Shown: positions 9,471-20,555, counted from the stretch's first letter. The stretch: 64,000 nucleotides of DNA from Fusarium oxysporum f. sp. lycopersici 4287 (GCF_000149955.1 NC_030989.1:5041360-5105359), one strand, 5' to 3'. The notes: generated by a model not told the origin, from the sequence alone. Numbers and translations are program-made.

Positions 9471-11991
9471 CCGTATCATCTCGGTTAGAGGCATCAGGTT
9501 AAGAAAGGTTCAATTAACTAGGAATTTCTTTATCTGTCGACTTAGTTTCTGTGAATATTAGGTTTAGTTTCCTTCCTTTAATATTATCTTTTAAGGCGTT
9601 ATGGCCCTCCAATTGTTAGACAGGTGCTAGGCTTTTGCATGCAAGCAGGGATACTTTAAGATTACAAACTGAAATAGTAGGACCCTCAAGGGGCAGATTT
9701 TTCAGATATCACAATATCAACACGCAAATCTGCAGCAATGGACCAAGTATATATAATGTCTAACACCAACTAGTGCCTTGCCCCTGTATTATATAGGTAG
9801 GTAGAAGTAGAGCACCCCGAAGTTGTATCTGGCAAAAATTGGTAAAATCCCTAATATATATAATAAGTAAGTAATTAAAATAAATAAGTAATTAACTTCT
9901 TATAACCTTATAATTCTCTACCCCTATAAAAATACTTATAATATTTTAAATTAAGTTAAATTAATTTAAATTATATCTTAGAGAATATTTTTATATATAT
10001 TCTTTTTAAGGTTATAAGTTAGCCTTAAAAGATATATCTAAGTATTTATTATAATATATAAGGTAGAAGTATAATATATAAACCACTATGCTAAAAGGTC
10101 TATTATTTTCCTTATATCTTAAAAGCTTTATAGTTATAATATAAATTTAATTTCTTATATAATTATATTAAATATTATATTAAAGAGTTTAATAGCTTTT
10201 ATAATATTATTTATATAATTAAATATTTATAAGTAAATTTTAAATAAGTTTAGAGTTAAAGTTAAGTTATTAAAATATTTTAAAAAGTAACTATTAAGGT
10301 AGAAATCGGATAGGCACTGCAGGCAGGTCAGGCTCTATTGACAAGACGTAGGTCAAAGAGCTACGTTCTAAGGATCCTCTGTTAAACTTTACGTGCATTC
10401 GGTCCATTGATTCAGATTGGTATATTAATGTCTTCTGTTCAATTCAGCCCCTTAGAGATTTACCGTTTCGGTTGTAATAAAGTATCGCTGCTTGCACGTG
10501 ACACCAAGTGCCCGTTCAACACATGCTAGCTATTCGGAAATGCCATCATTCCTGGCGAATTTTGCCATCACAATGACAACGAGATCCGCTCGATGGCGTT
10601 GAGACATTAGTTATTCACATTGCCTTTCTTCAGATAAAATTGCAGGTTTGTCCATGCAGCATGGCTGCATTTCTCTGACATTGCCCTGTAAGCTGCTTCG
10701 TATCGATTAGAGAAAAGAAAGCGTGGCGCCGGACGCGGAAACTTGAGCCTTATGATATATTCTACAAATTTCGGAACTGTGCTTGACTGGTGCTGTTTGT
10801 TGCTTGGTCTCTCATGCCATCCTCACCACATGCCCAATTCCTCTTCTTCCAACGCCCTCCACCAAGCTCAAATTCTTGGATCCCCAGTTCACGCCTAAAG
10901 TTGACATAGGCGGTTGGGACGGCCAGCCTTACCGGAGCTGGCACCGATAGCATAAGCCTGAGACATACTTTAAATTTTCGTTGAGGCTTGCATGGTACTT
11001 AGGGATTGACCGTAAGTCCTACAATCCCTGTGGCGATCCTAATGTTACGAGACCGGGAACTTCCGTGGTAGCGGGATATGAACAAGACCTCGGACCTAAA
11101 CACTAAGTTAAATATATTATAATCAATTTTTGACTGGACCTAAATATATTTAAATAGTAGTAATAATTATATATATTAAAAGAGATATTATAAAGACCTG
11201 GTGAAGAAACCAGTCGTATAAACCAAGACTGAGCGCCGGAGAAGTTGGATTTTCTCTACCAGCATCACCAACCTCGTCATTACACTGTATGCGTCATTGT
11301 ACGTGGCCCGCACAACTGTCGCTTCCCCTCCGGCATCAAGACATAAGGCATTGACCAAAAAAATATGGATACATCCAACAACAACCTCCAGGGTTCAGAA
11401 ATAATCTCGAATGCATTTCAACTGTTTCCAATCCCTGTTTCTATTCCACCAACTTCCAGCCACTATCACAATCACAAACAATTACAAACACAGCCCTCCG
11501 TGGCTGACCCTTGCTGACGGCTTATGTGCGTGTTCGAAAAGAGACAGCCAGTTTCACCATACATCATAATTCGGTCCGTGCACTCAGAGTCGAAGGTGTG
11601 CGGATGGACGATCGACGTTGAGCGGCTCTGCATTAGTATTAGTACATGCTGATGTCTCTACTCCACCCTTAATTAACAGTGTCGGAGATAGAACCTCGGT
11701 CCCCGTATACTGCGTTGGATCATCATGATGTGTTATTGGGGAGCTTTCGTTATTTTATTCTGATCGCCTCGCCCAGTCGCTTGATAATCTTGAATTCTCA
11801 TGCAGACCACTGGGTTTTAGCCAGGCCAGTCACCCAGCCCACAGAAGCAATTACTACGAATCTAGCGAGTGACTGAGTCGATAACAACCCAAGTCCGGGT
11901 CATTGAACCCTCTCCTACGCACCTCCCCGCCCAAAGAAGAGCATCAGAAAGTTCCAAGTGGCGGAACAACACAGTTCATAATACAAGAGCC
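9471..11991. other. 2.5 kb intergenic region upstream of the bZIP gene
   Basis: No supported gene. The left part holds the AT-rich island at 9827-10308. The part from about 11220 on is of normal composition and probably carries the promoter and 5' leader of the bZIP gene; a 50-codon open frame begins at 11366 and could be an upstream ORF, and a further in-frame ATG (11869) lies upstream of the chosen bZIP start. Confidence 0.4.
9827..10308. repeat. AT-rich island, probably RIP-mutated repeat
   Basis: About 480 bp composed almost wholly of TAA/TTA/ATA words with scattered AAG/CTT, sharply different from both flanks. Such blocks in Pezizomycotina are usually transposon copies driven to AT by repeat-induced point mutation. 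No terminal repeat or residual reading frame identifies the source. Confidence 0.6.
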
Positions 11992-12957
11992 ATGGCCTTT
12001 ACAGATGTCGCAGAAGACGCTGACTACTTGAGGACGCCTTCATTTTTTGGATATAATGAGCTTGGAGTGGAGCAACCCTGCTTTGAACATGCACGGCAAG
12101 ATATACCAGGTGGCCTACTTCCATGGGATTGGGTTGCTTCCTCTTCTGGATTTGTCACCACGAACTCCACGGGCTTCCAAGGCTCGGATCTCTCAACGCC
12201 AGACTTCAGTCAGCCCAGGAATACTGAAATTCCTAACAGCCTCTTGAACCAAACTAGCCTTGGTAGTATGCAACCATCATTCGCATCATATACAGTCCAG
12301 CAGTCTTCCGAGTTCGTTTATCCCATACAAGAGACTCCTATGGCCGAGAACATTACACCAAACTTTATCCAAAGCTACAACAGCCAAGGAAAACTAGATT
12401 CCTTCAAACAGTCTGATCTAAACCGTGCTCGCTCGGCGCTGGAGTCGAACAAGAAGGCAGCACGTGGGAGAAGGCCCATACACAGACAGCCTCTTTGCGA
12501 CACAAAGAGTCCACGAGAAAGGGAAACACAGTTAAAGAATGCTGGGTATAGATGGCCTCTGAGCGCTCCGGAACGAAACCGACACGCTGCTGCCAAGTGT
12601 CGTGCTCGCAAGCAGAATCAAGAAAATGCTTTGGCCACTGAGGTGGAAATATTGGAAGGTCGGCATCAGCAACTCTCTTCTTGCTATAACGACCTCATTG
12701 AGCAAGTTTACCACCTCAAGTCAGAGATTTTGAGGCATAGCGACTGCAACTGCGCTCTTATTCAACAATATATTAGGAGTGAAGCACCCAAATCAGTGGA
12801 TGTCCCGATGATGAAAACGTCTTCATCCAACGACACGGCCACCACAATCCCATGGGGTGATGCCCTTGGTGGCAACGATAATTCACAAGGAGGGTTAATG
12901 GAGCTAAACAGTCTAACACGGGGCTATACCATGTTCTCGGGCGTATCATGGCTTTGA
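11992..12957 (+). CDS. bZIP transcription factor, ATF/CREB-like
   Basis: A 321-residue intronless frame. Around residues 192-250 lies a bZIP domain: basic region RNRHAAAKCRARKQNQ, matching the ATF/CREB-type NxxAAxKCRxRK signature, then a leucine-zipper segment with heptad-spaced hydrophobics (VEILEG, LSSCYNDL, VYHLKSEILRH). The N-terminal half is Ser/Gln/Pro-rich and disordered-looking, as expected for an activation domain. I prefer the ATG at 11992 (GCCATGGCC, a strong context) to one at 11869 that adds 41 residues. ATF-type bZIPs in filamentous fungi typically act in stress response, development or secondary metabolism; which applies here is unknown. The gene is isolated, with long spacers on both sides. 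Confidence 0.88.
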   Translation: MAFTDVAEDADYLRTPSFFGYNELGVEQPCFEHARQDIPGGLLPWDWVASSSGFVTTNSTGFQGSDLSTPDFSQPRNTEIPNSLLNQTSLGSMQPSFASYTVQQSSEFVYPIQETPMAENITPNFIQSYNSQGKLDSFKQSDLNRARSALESNKKAARGRRPIHRQPLCDTKSPRERETQLKNAGYRWPLSAPERNRHAAAKCRARKQNQENALATEVEILEGRHQQLSSCYNDLIEQVYHLKSEILRHSDCNCALIQQYIRSEAPKSVDVPMMKTSSSNDTATTIPWGDALGGNDNSQGGLMELNSLTRGYTMFSGVSWL

Positions 12958-15797
12958 CATCATTCTTGTCCAAAACGCAAAGCAGGGCCTTGTGGTTTGT
13001 TGAACAGGGGATGCAGTATTTTTCTTGGCGAAAAAGTTTAAAGAGTGCATCTGTTGTCTTTGTCTAGGTAAGAAAACAAGAAGAAGAAAAACACGTATTT
13101 GGAGCTTTTTAGGCTTGGGCCTGTTTTCGGAGACAAGAATAAGAAACCTTGCAATACACGAAGAGGGTACTACTGTTTCACATGCTTGCCTGACGCCTTG
13201 ATGGCTTTCCGGATGTGGCTGGATGCAGAATTAGCGTGTAGTTGCCCCTCTGGTTTGACACTTTCTGCAAAACTGCGTCACTTTGTTCCCCGCATTCCGA
13301 TCCAATGGCTGATGAGAACTTGTTACCATGTCACCATCATAAGCGCATTGGTAAAAGCCTCCTAAAGTGGGGAAAAGCGGGAGGATTCTGATCGCGGAGA
13401 AAACAAGGCTAACAAATCAACGCGAACTCACATAGTTGCACTGATGTTATGCCTCTCATGTGCTAATAGACACCATCACCTTCTCACTAATCATTATCAG
13501 TAAATAAAATAGGGAAAGATCAAACTACTATAATATGCTAATTAATATAGGAACATTAGGTACTGCTATAAGTAAGCTTGAGGGAAACACTTAAATATTA
13601 TAGCATTGGCTAGGATTTTATTATAGCTGCCTAATAATGGGCTCTTCTCCAATGGTTGCGACTGTGTTAACGCGGTTGTTTGCATCTTTATTAAGGAGCT
13701 CATGTCCTTTGTAGCTAACAAATCCTTTGCCGTCCAAGTCAGCGTTTTCTATGAGACCGATTTGCCTATGGTATTCGCCTATTGCATTCGTCTATTGCCG
13801 GTTTAACATACCGTTCAGACCCTGTTTTTCTGTTAGCACAATGCAGCCCGGGCCTAAAAAGGCAAGGGCTACTATTTGAATTTTTAAAATATATATTTAT
13901 TTATTTATTATATACCCCTGCAAGTAGTAATACGCTAATAATAAAACAGGGATTGTACTGTAATCGTCTACGGCATCACATCGCCGCTGTGCTTGCCGGT
14001 GTTTACTGCTCGACAACCAAGAACGCCCGCCGGCTACCGGATCTCGTTAAGGTTGGCATATGCCCTGACAATCTCCACAAGCCTCGTCACATGTTGAACG
14101 GACTGGGGTAGGTGATCAGCGAGAATCGGCAAAATCCGAGGAGATACTCCCGCGTTTAAAAGTGGTTCGCTAATTAGCTTATCCATCAAGTACTACGTTG
14201 ACGAGCAGCCATCCAAGCCACAACTAACCCACAGCCTGTAGCCACCAGTCAACGCTGCAAGCACGTGGAGTTTTGCCAGTGCCGCCCGCTGTATGGAGCC
14301 CTGTAGCCCCAATCAATCATTAACTGGGCACCTAACATCCCTGCCTTTCATTCATTGTTTTACAGGCCAGAACCAAAAAGCATACCTGGATGTTATTCTC
14401 CAATGGTTATTTAAGTTTTATTCAGAAGAAGGAGGGGGAAATACGAATGCACAATGGAATAGAGCGATTGTTAGAACGCAAAGGATGGCGATGCAGCATC
14501 TCTTCGACGGAGGGTTCTCGACCCTCGATGCTGTTGGCCTTAGCCACGTTTCACGAAGCAATACGAAGAGTCTAGACAGAGAAGCCAAGGCGTTTGCTAG
14601 TTGAGCCGTTGTATGTCGGTAGCTTTTAAAATTGAACGGCTGTGTCAGTTAGCCAGTGCCGAGCTGTCATGGCATGTTAGCATGCGGTCTTGACCCGGCT
14701 TGGTGAACCTTAATGTCGATCCTCATTAAGCCTTTACTCCAGTGAATTGTGTGTTCAATGTACGGCCTTTCTTGGTTTGCGACTTGGGATGCATCTGGCG
14801 TTAAATAATTCTCATTTCCACCTTATTGCCCAAAGTACATAGCCGCATATGAAACCCTCTCATCAAGGAAGCCAAAAGTCTCTTTACTCGGCATTTATTC
14901 ACTCCAGATTCTTTCGAACGTTGCCAAGAACCTTTGGTTTCCGTTACAGAGACTGAAAGGTGGGATTTCCCTGCCTGGGGAACTCGTGGATTCGGCTGCG
15001 GTATAACACCTCCCCACGCTATGCGAAATCCGCACTTGAAGACGTTTCCTGCGGCTTCTCACTTGAACCTGTTTTGGTCAGTCTATCGTGTGAAACCAAC
15101 ATGGGTCTGAGCAATTCGGAGCGCCGGTATACCCCCGTGAACTCCCAAATATTTACTTCGGCATCACGATAGGGTTTTTCATTATGACCTGCGCCAAAGC
15201 TGGGCAACAGTCATTTACCATTCACAAGAGAACAACAGGGCCATTCTTTATCCTCTACACTCGGATGTAAGCGTTCTTATTCCCTTGGCCAGTTCGAGGT
15301 TAATGATAAGCTCCTTATGAGTATGGACCCTACTCATACATTGGCACTTTCGTTCATTCGTTCATTCATTCATTCGTTCGTTTCGTTTAAAACGTTTATG
15401 TATGTTGAATCGTTTAACTGATTAAAAGTATCCCAGAACCGTTTGAACGGTTAAACGATTTTCCAGCCCTGGCACTCGAAAAATCCTTCAAAATGTCAAG
15501 CACCGGAGGCCTTCGCTTAGGTCAAGGGCAAGGATCACGACCATTATGAATAGCTTCACGGTCAGCGTGAACGCTATGCCATACCTAGCGTCAGGTAACA
15601 GCCTGCTGCCTGTGAGATCGGCAGACTAAATACAGGCATAAGAGACCGACTCTCGTTGCTCTTTAGATAGAAGAGAGAGTCCTCAATCTACACTGATCTT
15701 TTGTTCAATGTCTGCATTCGTGTATCAGTGCTAGGTCGACATAAAACGTATTGATATCGGGTCTCAATTCATAATACCACGTTCAAAGTCTCGCCTT
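12958..15797. other. 2.8 kb intergenic region with repeat debris
   Basis: No supported gene. Short AT-rich tracts occur near 13500-13630 and 13870-13930. Several 60-110 codon open frames (for example 13782-14111, 14293-14604) show no family resemblance. A TTCATTCG-type simple repeat near 15344-15382 abuts the hAT-end-like sequence at 15408-15471. Confidence 0.4.
15408..15471. repeat. Inverted-repeat cluster ending in a hAT-like terminal motif
   Basis: AATCGTTTAAC at 15408-15418 is repeated in perfect inverse as GTTAAACGATT at 15450-15460, with an extra palindrome CCGTTTGAACGG between (15439-15450). The block ends with CCAGCCCTG at 15463-15471, which read outward is CAGGGCTGG, the kind of short terminal repeat seen on fungal hAT elements. 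The other end and a target duplication were not found. A hAT transposase relic lies about 330 bp further on, but on the outer side of this end, so the two may come from different copies. Confidence 0.45.
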
Positions 15798-16332
15798 TTG
15801 CCTACTAATATGTCATCTGACACATCGTCTATTATTGGTGCTACAGAAAACCCCCCAGATGTCAATGGATTGCCGTCAAACTTCCTCTCAATTATGGACA
15901 TCACGCAGGACCGTTCAAATACCCGCGAAATTTTCTCAAAAGTGCATATACCAGCTATTTATACTTGCACCTGTTTGTGGAAATAACGATATAATCATAA
16001 GGCAAATGCTGCCCATCAACTTCGGAAACACACAACCCCGTCGCATCCAGGTCCACCCAGGGTCTGTGTCGGACACCCAGCGCTCAATCTCTGCACATTT
16101 TGGCCTTATAGCAAGCGAGGACGCACTTCGAAATGCCTTCAACTAGCAAGCATATCAGGAAGCATTGATCAGTTTACTCACGCGTCAGAGAGTGCCCTTT
16201 TCGGCTATTGAATGGGACGAGTTTAAACAACTCCCTCTCGCTTATAACCCATACATCAAAGACTCCCTCATTTCCTCACGGCGTACGATGGTCCGATACA
16301 TTGCAGCAAACTATGATTTTTACACATCGATG
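15798..16332 (+). pseudogene. hAT-family transposase relic
   Basis: From about 15835 the frame reads a degenerate protein with one stop at about 16144 (TAG), continuing directly into a well-preserved segment at 16147-16330: LLTRQRVPFSAIEWDEFKQL, then ISSRRTMVRYIAANY. This is the conserved block following the BED zinc finger in fungal hAT transposases, where a Trp commonly precedes the first helix; here TAG stands at that place. No DDE catalytic core or C-terminal dimerisation region is found, so only a fragment remains. No AT collapse is seen here, so inactivation was by point changes and truncation. Confidence 0.6.
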
Positions 16333-16728
16333 GGTGAGGCAGAGGAAAGCCGTCCAGAAACCTTAATTGAAACTTCTGCGACATGTTTGATTTTCAGAAT
16401 ATGGCAGATTGGGACCTCGACTGCCTTGCACTCTACCCGCCACAGATTGCGTATCACCAGTGACAGGAAACAAAGGATATCAAATCACGTCGGCGCCAGC
16501 TTGCATAGATAGGATCAAGGAGTGTACATAGACGTGCTTGCAGGCAACAGTTTATAAATTATATGATAGGTAACTCATCGTTCAAATCAAGTTTTCGAAA
16601 GTCGCGTTTACTGCGAGTCTTTCACCTTGATTCTATCGCCCCTCTTCCAATCACTGAATCTATTGTAGATCACTCAATCACTGTTTTGAGCGGCCACTAA
16701 CACGAATCATTGACCCATGGAGATAAAA
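16333..16728. other. Spacer downstream of hAT relic
   Basis: The transposase frame stays open to 16512 but loses family resemblance, probably through a frameshift. The rest is 3' flank of the minus-strand hydrolase gene; nothing else is seen. Confidence 0.35.
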
Positions 16729-17634
16729 TCAAGTGAGAAACGTCTCTATAGCCGAGGCCACCTGTAGAGGTATGTGTTCCGGGATGAAATGGCCCGAGTC
16801 GACCGCCCACCCTGTGACGCTTTCCTGGACCTTGGCTAATGCCTTCCACAGATTCAAGGGCTCATATTGCGATGCTATCAGACCATGTTTGCTCCAGAGA
16901 ACGAGCAATGGACATTGAATCTTGATTCCTAGACGTTCGTCCTGGCGTGCCTCCTCCAAGTCTACAGAGGCGCTGGCTCGATAGTCCTGGCACATGGCGT
17001 GTATACAAGCTTTATCACCCAGACGGTCAACATAGTAGGCGAAACACCCTTGGTCAAAGCGTTCAAGTTGATCTTTGTCTCCTCCAGCGAGAAACATTTC
17101 TGCCGTCCTGCGAGCATTCGAGGCGATTAATTCTTCAGGAAACGGTGTTTTCTGGATAAGGAAGAACCAATGAAAATAAGTCTTTGCCATGTCAAATGTC
17201 GGAGAGGAATACATATCCAAAGTTGGGGCAATGTCAAGCAGAATAGCCTTTCTCACGCGTTCAGGATAGTCGACGCAGAGCTTATGAGCCACTCTTGCAC
17301 CACGGTCATGGGCGCAGACAAAGAATGTCTCAAAGCCGAGGGTCGACATAACAATGGCGCAGTCGCGAGCCATTAAACTCTTTGCATACTGCGAGACTAG
17401 TTCCGGCTTGGAGGATTCACCGTATCCCCGAAGGTCCATCAGCACAATGTTATACTTGTGCATGAGCGATGGGACCACATTGTGCCAACAATAGTGACTT
17501 TCGGGGAAGCCATGTAGTAGAAGTAGCGGGGGAAATGCTTCAGATCCCTGTCTGTCACTCTTCTTGCCAAAGATTGTAACAGGAGGATCAGACTGCACCT
17601 CAACGGTGAAGGGCTTAAAGTCGGTGAAAAACAT
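16729..17634 (-). CDS. Fluoroacetate dehalogenase-like alpha/beta hydrolase
   Basis: A 301-residue intronless alpha/beta hydrolase. Motifs in order: oxyanion-hole HGFPES (41-46), nucleophile Asp110 within HDRGAR, Arg111 and Arg114, acid Asp134, His155-Trp156 in YFHWFF, Tyr218, and base His282 in SGHF. In bacterial fluoroacetate dehalogenase (RPA1163 type) the nucleophile Asp110, carboxylate-binding Arg111/Arg114, Asp134, halide-site His155/Trp156/Tyr219 and His280 occupy nearly the same positions, so the defluorinase signature looks complete. The family opens 2-haloacids by an Asp ester intermediate; the true substrate is unknown and an epoxide or other ester is possible. An upstream in-frame ATG at 17748 adds 38 residues unlike the family, so the start at 17634 is preferred. 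It shares a 361-bp promoter with the Ayg1-like gene. Confidence 0.9.
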   Translation of the reverse strand: MFFTDFKPFTVEVQSDPPVTIFGKKSDRQGSEAFPPLLLLHGFPESHYCWHNVVPSLMHKYNIVLMDLRGYGESSKPELVSQYAKSLMARDCAIVMSTLGFETFFVCAHDRGARVAHKLCVDYPERVRKAILLDIAPTLDMYSSPTFDMAKTYFHWFFLIQKTPFPEELIASNARRTAEMFLAGGDKDQLERFDQGCFAYYVDRLGDKACIHAMCQDYRASASVDLEEARQDERLGIKIQCPLLVLWSKHGLIASQYEPLNLWKALAKVQESVTGWAVDSGHFIPEHIPLQVASAIETFLT

Positions 17635-17995
17635 AGGTAGACGGATGAGACGATGTTTTGGTACCTTGACAAAGGATATGAGAAGACTGAAAGAACAATC
17701 CCAACCAGACCCAGTACAGTACAACTTATTATTAATAGCACCCATCATGTGGGATCGGCAATTGTTTTGTTATGCCGAGTTATTTCCATAAGCCAATCGG
17801 TATCTTTGATCATTCGGCATCAGGTTCGGGCCGAATCTCCGATTCTGAATGTCCGATTCTATATCCGGCGGCGGCTAGTTAGTCAATGTTGAATCATTAT
17901 AAGAAGCACCAGGCGATTTGTTCAGGAACTTGACGCAACTACTCTCTCAGCACAAATCAATAATTTCATAACAAACCCGAAACACTATCTCAATC
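17635..17995. promoter_or_regulatory. Bidirectional promoter region between two hydrolase genes
   Basis: 361 bp separate the divergent starts at 17634 (minus) and 17996 (plus). No clear TATA element is visible. Co-regulation of the two hydrolases is inferred from arrangement only. Confidence 0.45.
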
Positions 17996-19402
17996 ATGAC
18001 GGCACCAGGAGGCAAATACTACGTCCATGACAAGCTGGGTATCAAGCAGCCCCACCACGAGTCCTTTGCACGCTTGTGGGAGACTCGTTGGGAACCTTTG
18101 GTAGGTATATTCGTTTATTGCCCAGCGGGTATGCATTATTAATCTTTAACCTAGGCGAATAGCATGACGTACCCGTTCCTTTACACAGATAAGAGAGATT
18201 TTGAGCCTATTGCCCAAGAGATGATTAGGGTGAGTCGTCTAATACTTTTTTATTTTAGTTCACTGCGTCGTTTCTAACTGTATACCTACCTACTCTAGCT
18301 CAACTTCAAAGAGCCTTACGAATGGCAATCTTTCGCTTCGATGTTTGAACCCCACGCTAGTAATCTCTATGATACAGCTGCGGCTGCAGAACAGGCAGGG
18401 GAGCTGGAAAAGGCGTCAGAATATTACCTTCGCGCCGCAAACGTCTGGTTCATTTCTCGATATCCACACATACTCACCGATATCCAACGTAATGCCTGGG
18501 AGAGATCAAAGGTGTCAACTCTCAAGGGCCTACAACTGCGAGGCATACCGATGGAAGAGATACTTGTGCCCCATAAGCACGGCCTTAAAAGCGAGGGAAA
18601 ACATGTTCCAATCTGGATTTCTCTGCCCAGCGGTGCTTCTAAGGAAAGCCCGGTGCCTATTGTCTTTGGAATTGGAGGTTTGGACTCTTGGCGACCAGAA
18701 ATGGCTTGTTTTGCTGCTGCATATCACCAATGCGGGATCGGGATGTTACTGGTAGAGATTCCTGGTACCGGAGACTCTCCTGCTCTTATCGACGATCCTA
18801 AGAGCCCTGATCGTCAGTGGTCAAGTGTACTGGACTGGGTCGACGAGAATGAGGCCATCGACAGTAAGAAGGTGGTAGGATGGGGCATCTCGACCGGAGG
18901 TTACTACGCCATTCGAGCCGCATATACACACCACGACAGATTCCTTGGTATGGTCTCTCATGGTGGTGCTTGCCATCACGTCTTTGACCCGGAATGGCTT
19001 GACGGAATCGAGTATAGGGAATTTGCTCACAGGTGAGACATTCTACATTTGGAGGCATAGTCTTGCTGACTCTAGTCTTGATAGCGCTGCTGAGGCGTTT
19101 GCTTGGAAATGGGGGTTTCAAGGGGACATGGAGAAGGCTATCAGGGAGTCTAGCGGCAGGTTCTCCTTGCTGAAAGACGGAACGCTTGACAGATCAGACT
19201 GTTCTCGCTTGTTACTAATACAGGGCACGGAAGACACTGTCTTTCCAGTCGACGATACCTATCTTTGCTTAGAACATGGCCCTCCCAAAGAAGTCAGGTG
19301 AGCTTAAAACCAAGAACATTGTGTACAAATCAATGCTTACCCGGAAGCAGGATCTTCAGAGGCAAAGGCCATATGGGGGGGCAAGGCGTCTTATCCCGCT
19401 AA
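17996..19402 (+). CDS. Ayg1-like polyketide-type alpha/beta hydrolase, five exons
   Basis: Spliced as 17996-18100, 18155-18229, 18299-19032, 19085-19297 and 19351-19402, all with GT-AG introns and continuous frame, giving 392 residues. The protein matches the Ayg1 (yellowish-green 1) family: EIPGTGDSPA, then nucleophile Ser258 in GWGISTGGYYAIR, Asp355 in GTEDTVFP and His383 in GKGHMG. Spacing is close to the Ser-Asp-His triad of Ayg1, which shortens a heptaketide naphthopyrone in DHN-melanin synthesis. No polyketide synthase lies in the window, so the substrate is open. The alternative acceptor at 19075 adds three residues; 19084 fits branch-point spacing better. After His383 the frame soon stops at 19402, following a run of seven G; with one G fewer the protein would read on to 19487 with a helical tail typical of the family. 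Confidence 0.85.
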
Positions 19403-19487
19403 ATTATCATGGATCTTGAAGCTCCTGGGAAACAGCGCCGACCCTTTAAATACTTTGAAGGCCATGGATTATAGGCCCATGCATTGA

Positions 19488-20137
19488 GCGTTCACTTGGC
19501 TATATGTAATGTGGCAGCGTCTTAAGTGGCAGTGAAAATATGGGCAAAGCCATTGATCTTTGCGGAGAGGGGACCACAGTGAAATATGCTGCGTGAATCT
19601 CAAATTGTCCAACTGAGACGTACTATTTAATGCGTATTATCATCTTCGGAACAGAACTTGGCTACCACTGCCGGATTCTACCAATACCAGCACCAAAGAT
19701 GCATACAATGGGTACAAGCTTTAGAGGCATCATTTTAAAACGGTAATTCAGCCTTGTAAAAGTTTCCCTTCTGAGTGATGTTAACTCCAGCCGTGCCCCA
19801 GTCATTTTCTGTTATAAGGTTAACTTCAGGTTTCTGTACCATATGCAACTGTGGGCTTACTGGGGCTAAGGTTGGCACAACCATCCAGCTCTTCACGTCA
19901 CCGTACCTGCAAATGTTGGGCGTCTTATAGAACACTTTGTCTATGTATAGGATCTGCAACTTCTCTCATGTCGTTTATAGAAGTACCTAACAACACGACA
20001 CAGGAATCCAAACTTATCTACGCGGTAAGCTACACGGACTTATGAAGGAGACTAATTATAAACTGGGTGATGGAGGTATGAGAATGTGAAATTCTTAGGC
20101 TATGTGCACGCCAGTGGTTTTTTATTGATGTATCACT
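19488..20137. other. Spacer with unassigned short open frames
   Basis: A minus-strand frame at 19735-19959 and a plus-strand frame at 19851-20045 overlap; neither is recognised. Possible upstream exons of the broken frame at 20138 could lie here (a GTAAGC donor-like site at about 20022), but this is speculative. Confidence 0.3.
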
Positions 20138-20512
20138 ATGAATTCCCAAGTAGGCTATAACTCGAAGCCGCCATATGTATGTTGTTGCGGGGGAGATGCC
20201 TTCCAACTCAAAGATTCGAAAGCTCAGAATGGGGCTATTCCAGTGGCCAATGGCGCCATCTACCATGGCATGAGGGACCCAGCTACTGGTGAATTCGACC
20301 CTTGGCTCTACAAGGGCAATAGGTGTGAGGAGCTGGAAGCCTTTCAGTAGTTCCTGGGGCAGAGAGTTGATATGAAAATCACGAGATTTTATGATCAAAG
20401 AGATGAAATCGTGGCGGACAGCGGCTTCTTCGACAGGCGAATGGCTGTGAAAACTGTGATCCTAAACGAGAGTCACAGCCATAGGTTATTCTGTATGGGT
20501 TTATGGATTTGA
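20138..20512 (+). pseudogene. Unidentified broken reading frame
   Basis: A plus-strand frame reads 70 codons from 20138 to a TAG at 20348, then stays open in the same frame for another 54 codons to a TGA at 20510. Composition on both sides of the TAG looks protein-like (GAIYHGMRDPATGEFDPW before it, ITRFYDQRDEIVADSGFFD after it). A CCC-type cysteine triplet sits near the start. No family is recognised. It may be a single-nonsense pseudogene or the last exons of a gene whose start I cannot place. Confidence 0.35.
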
Positions 20513-20555
20513 CAAGGAAATCATATCATAATAAATGAAGACTGATTTATACGGC

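Noticed and set aside
13782..14604. Open frames of 109 and 103 codons
   Set aside because: No recognisable motif, no plausible splice partners, surrounded by AT-rich tracts.
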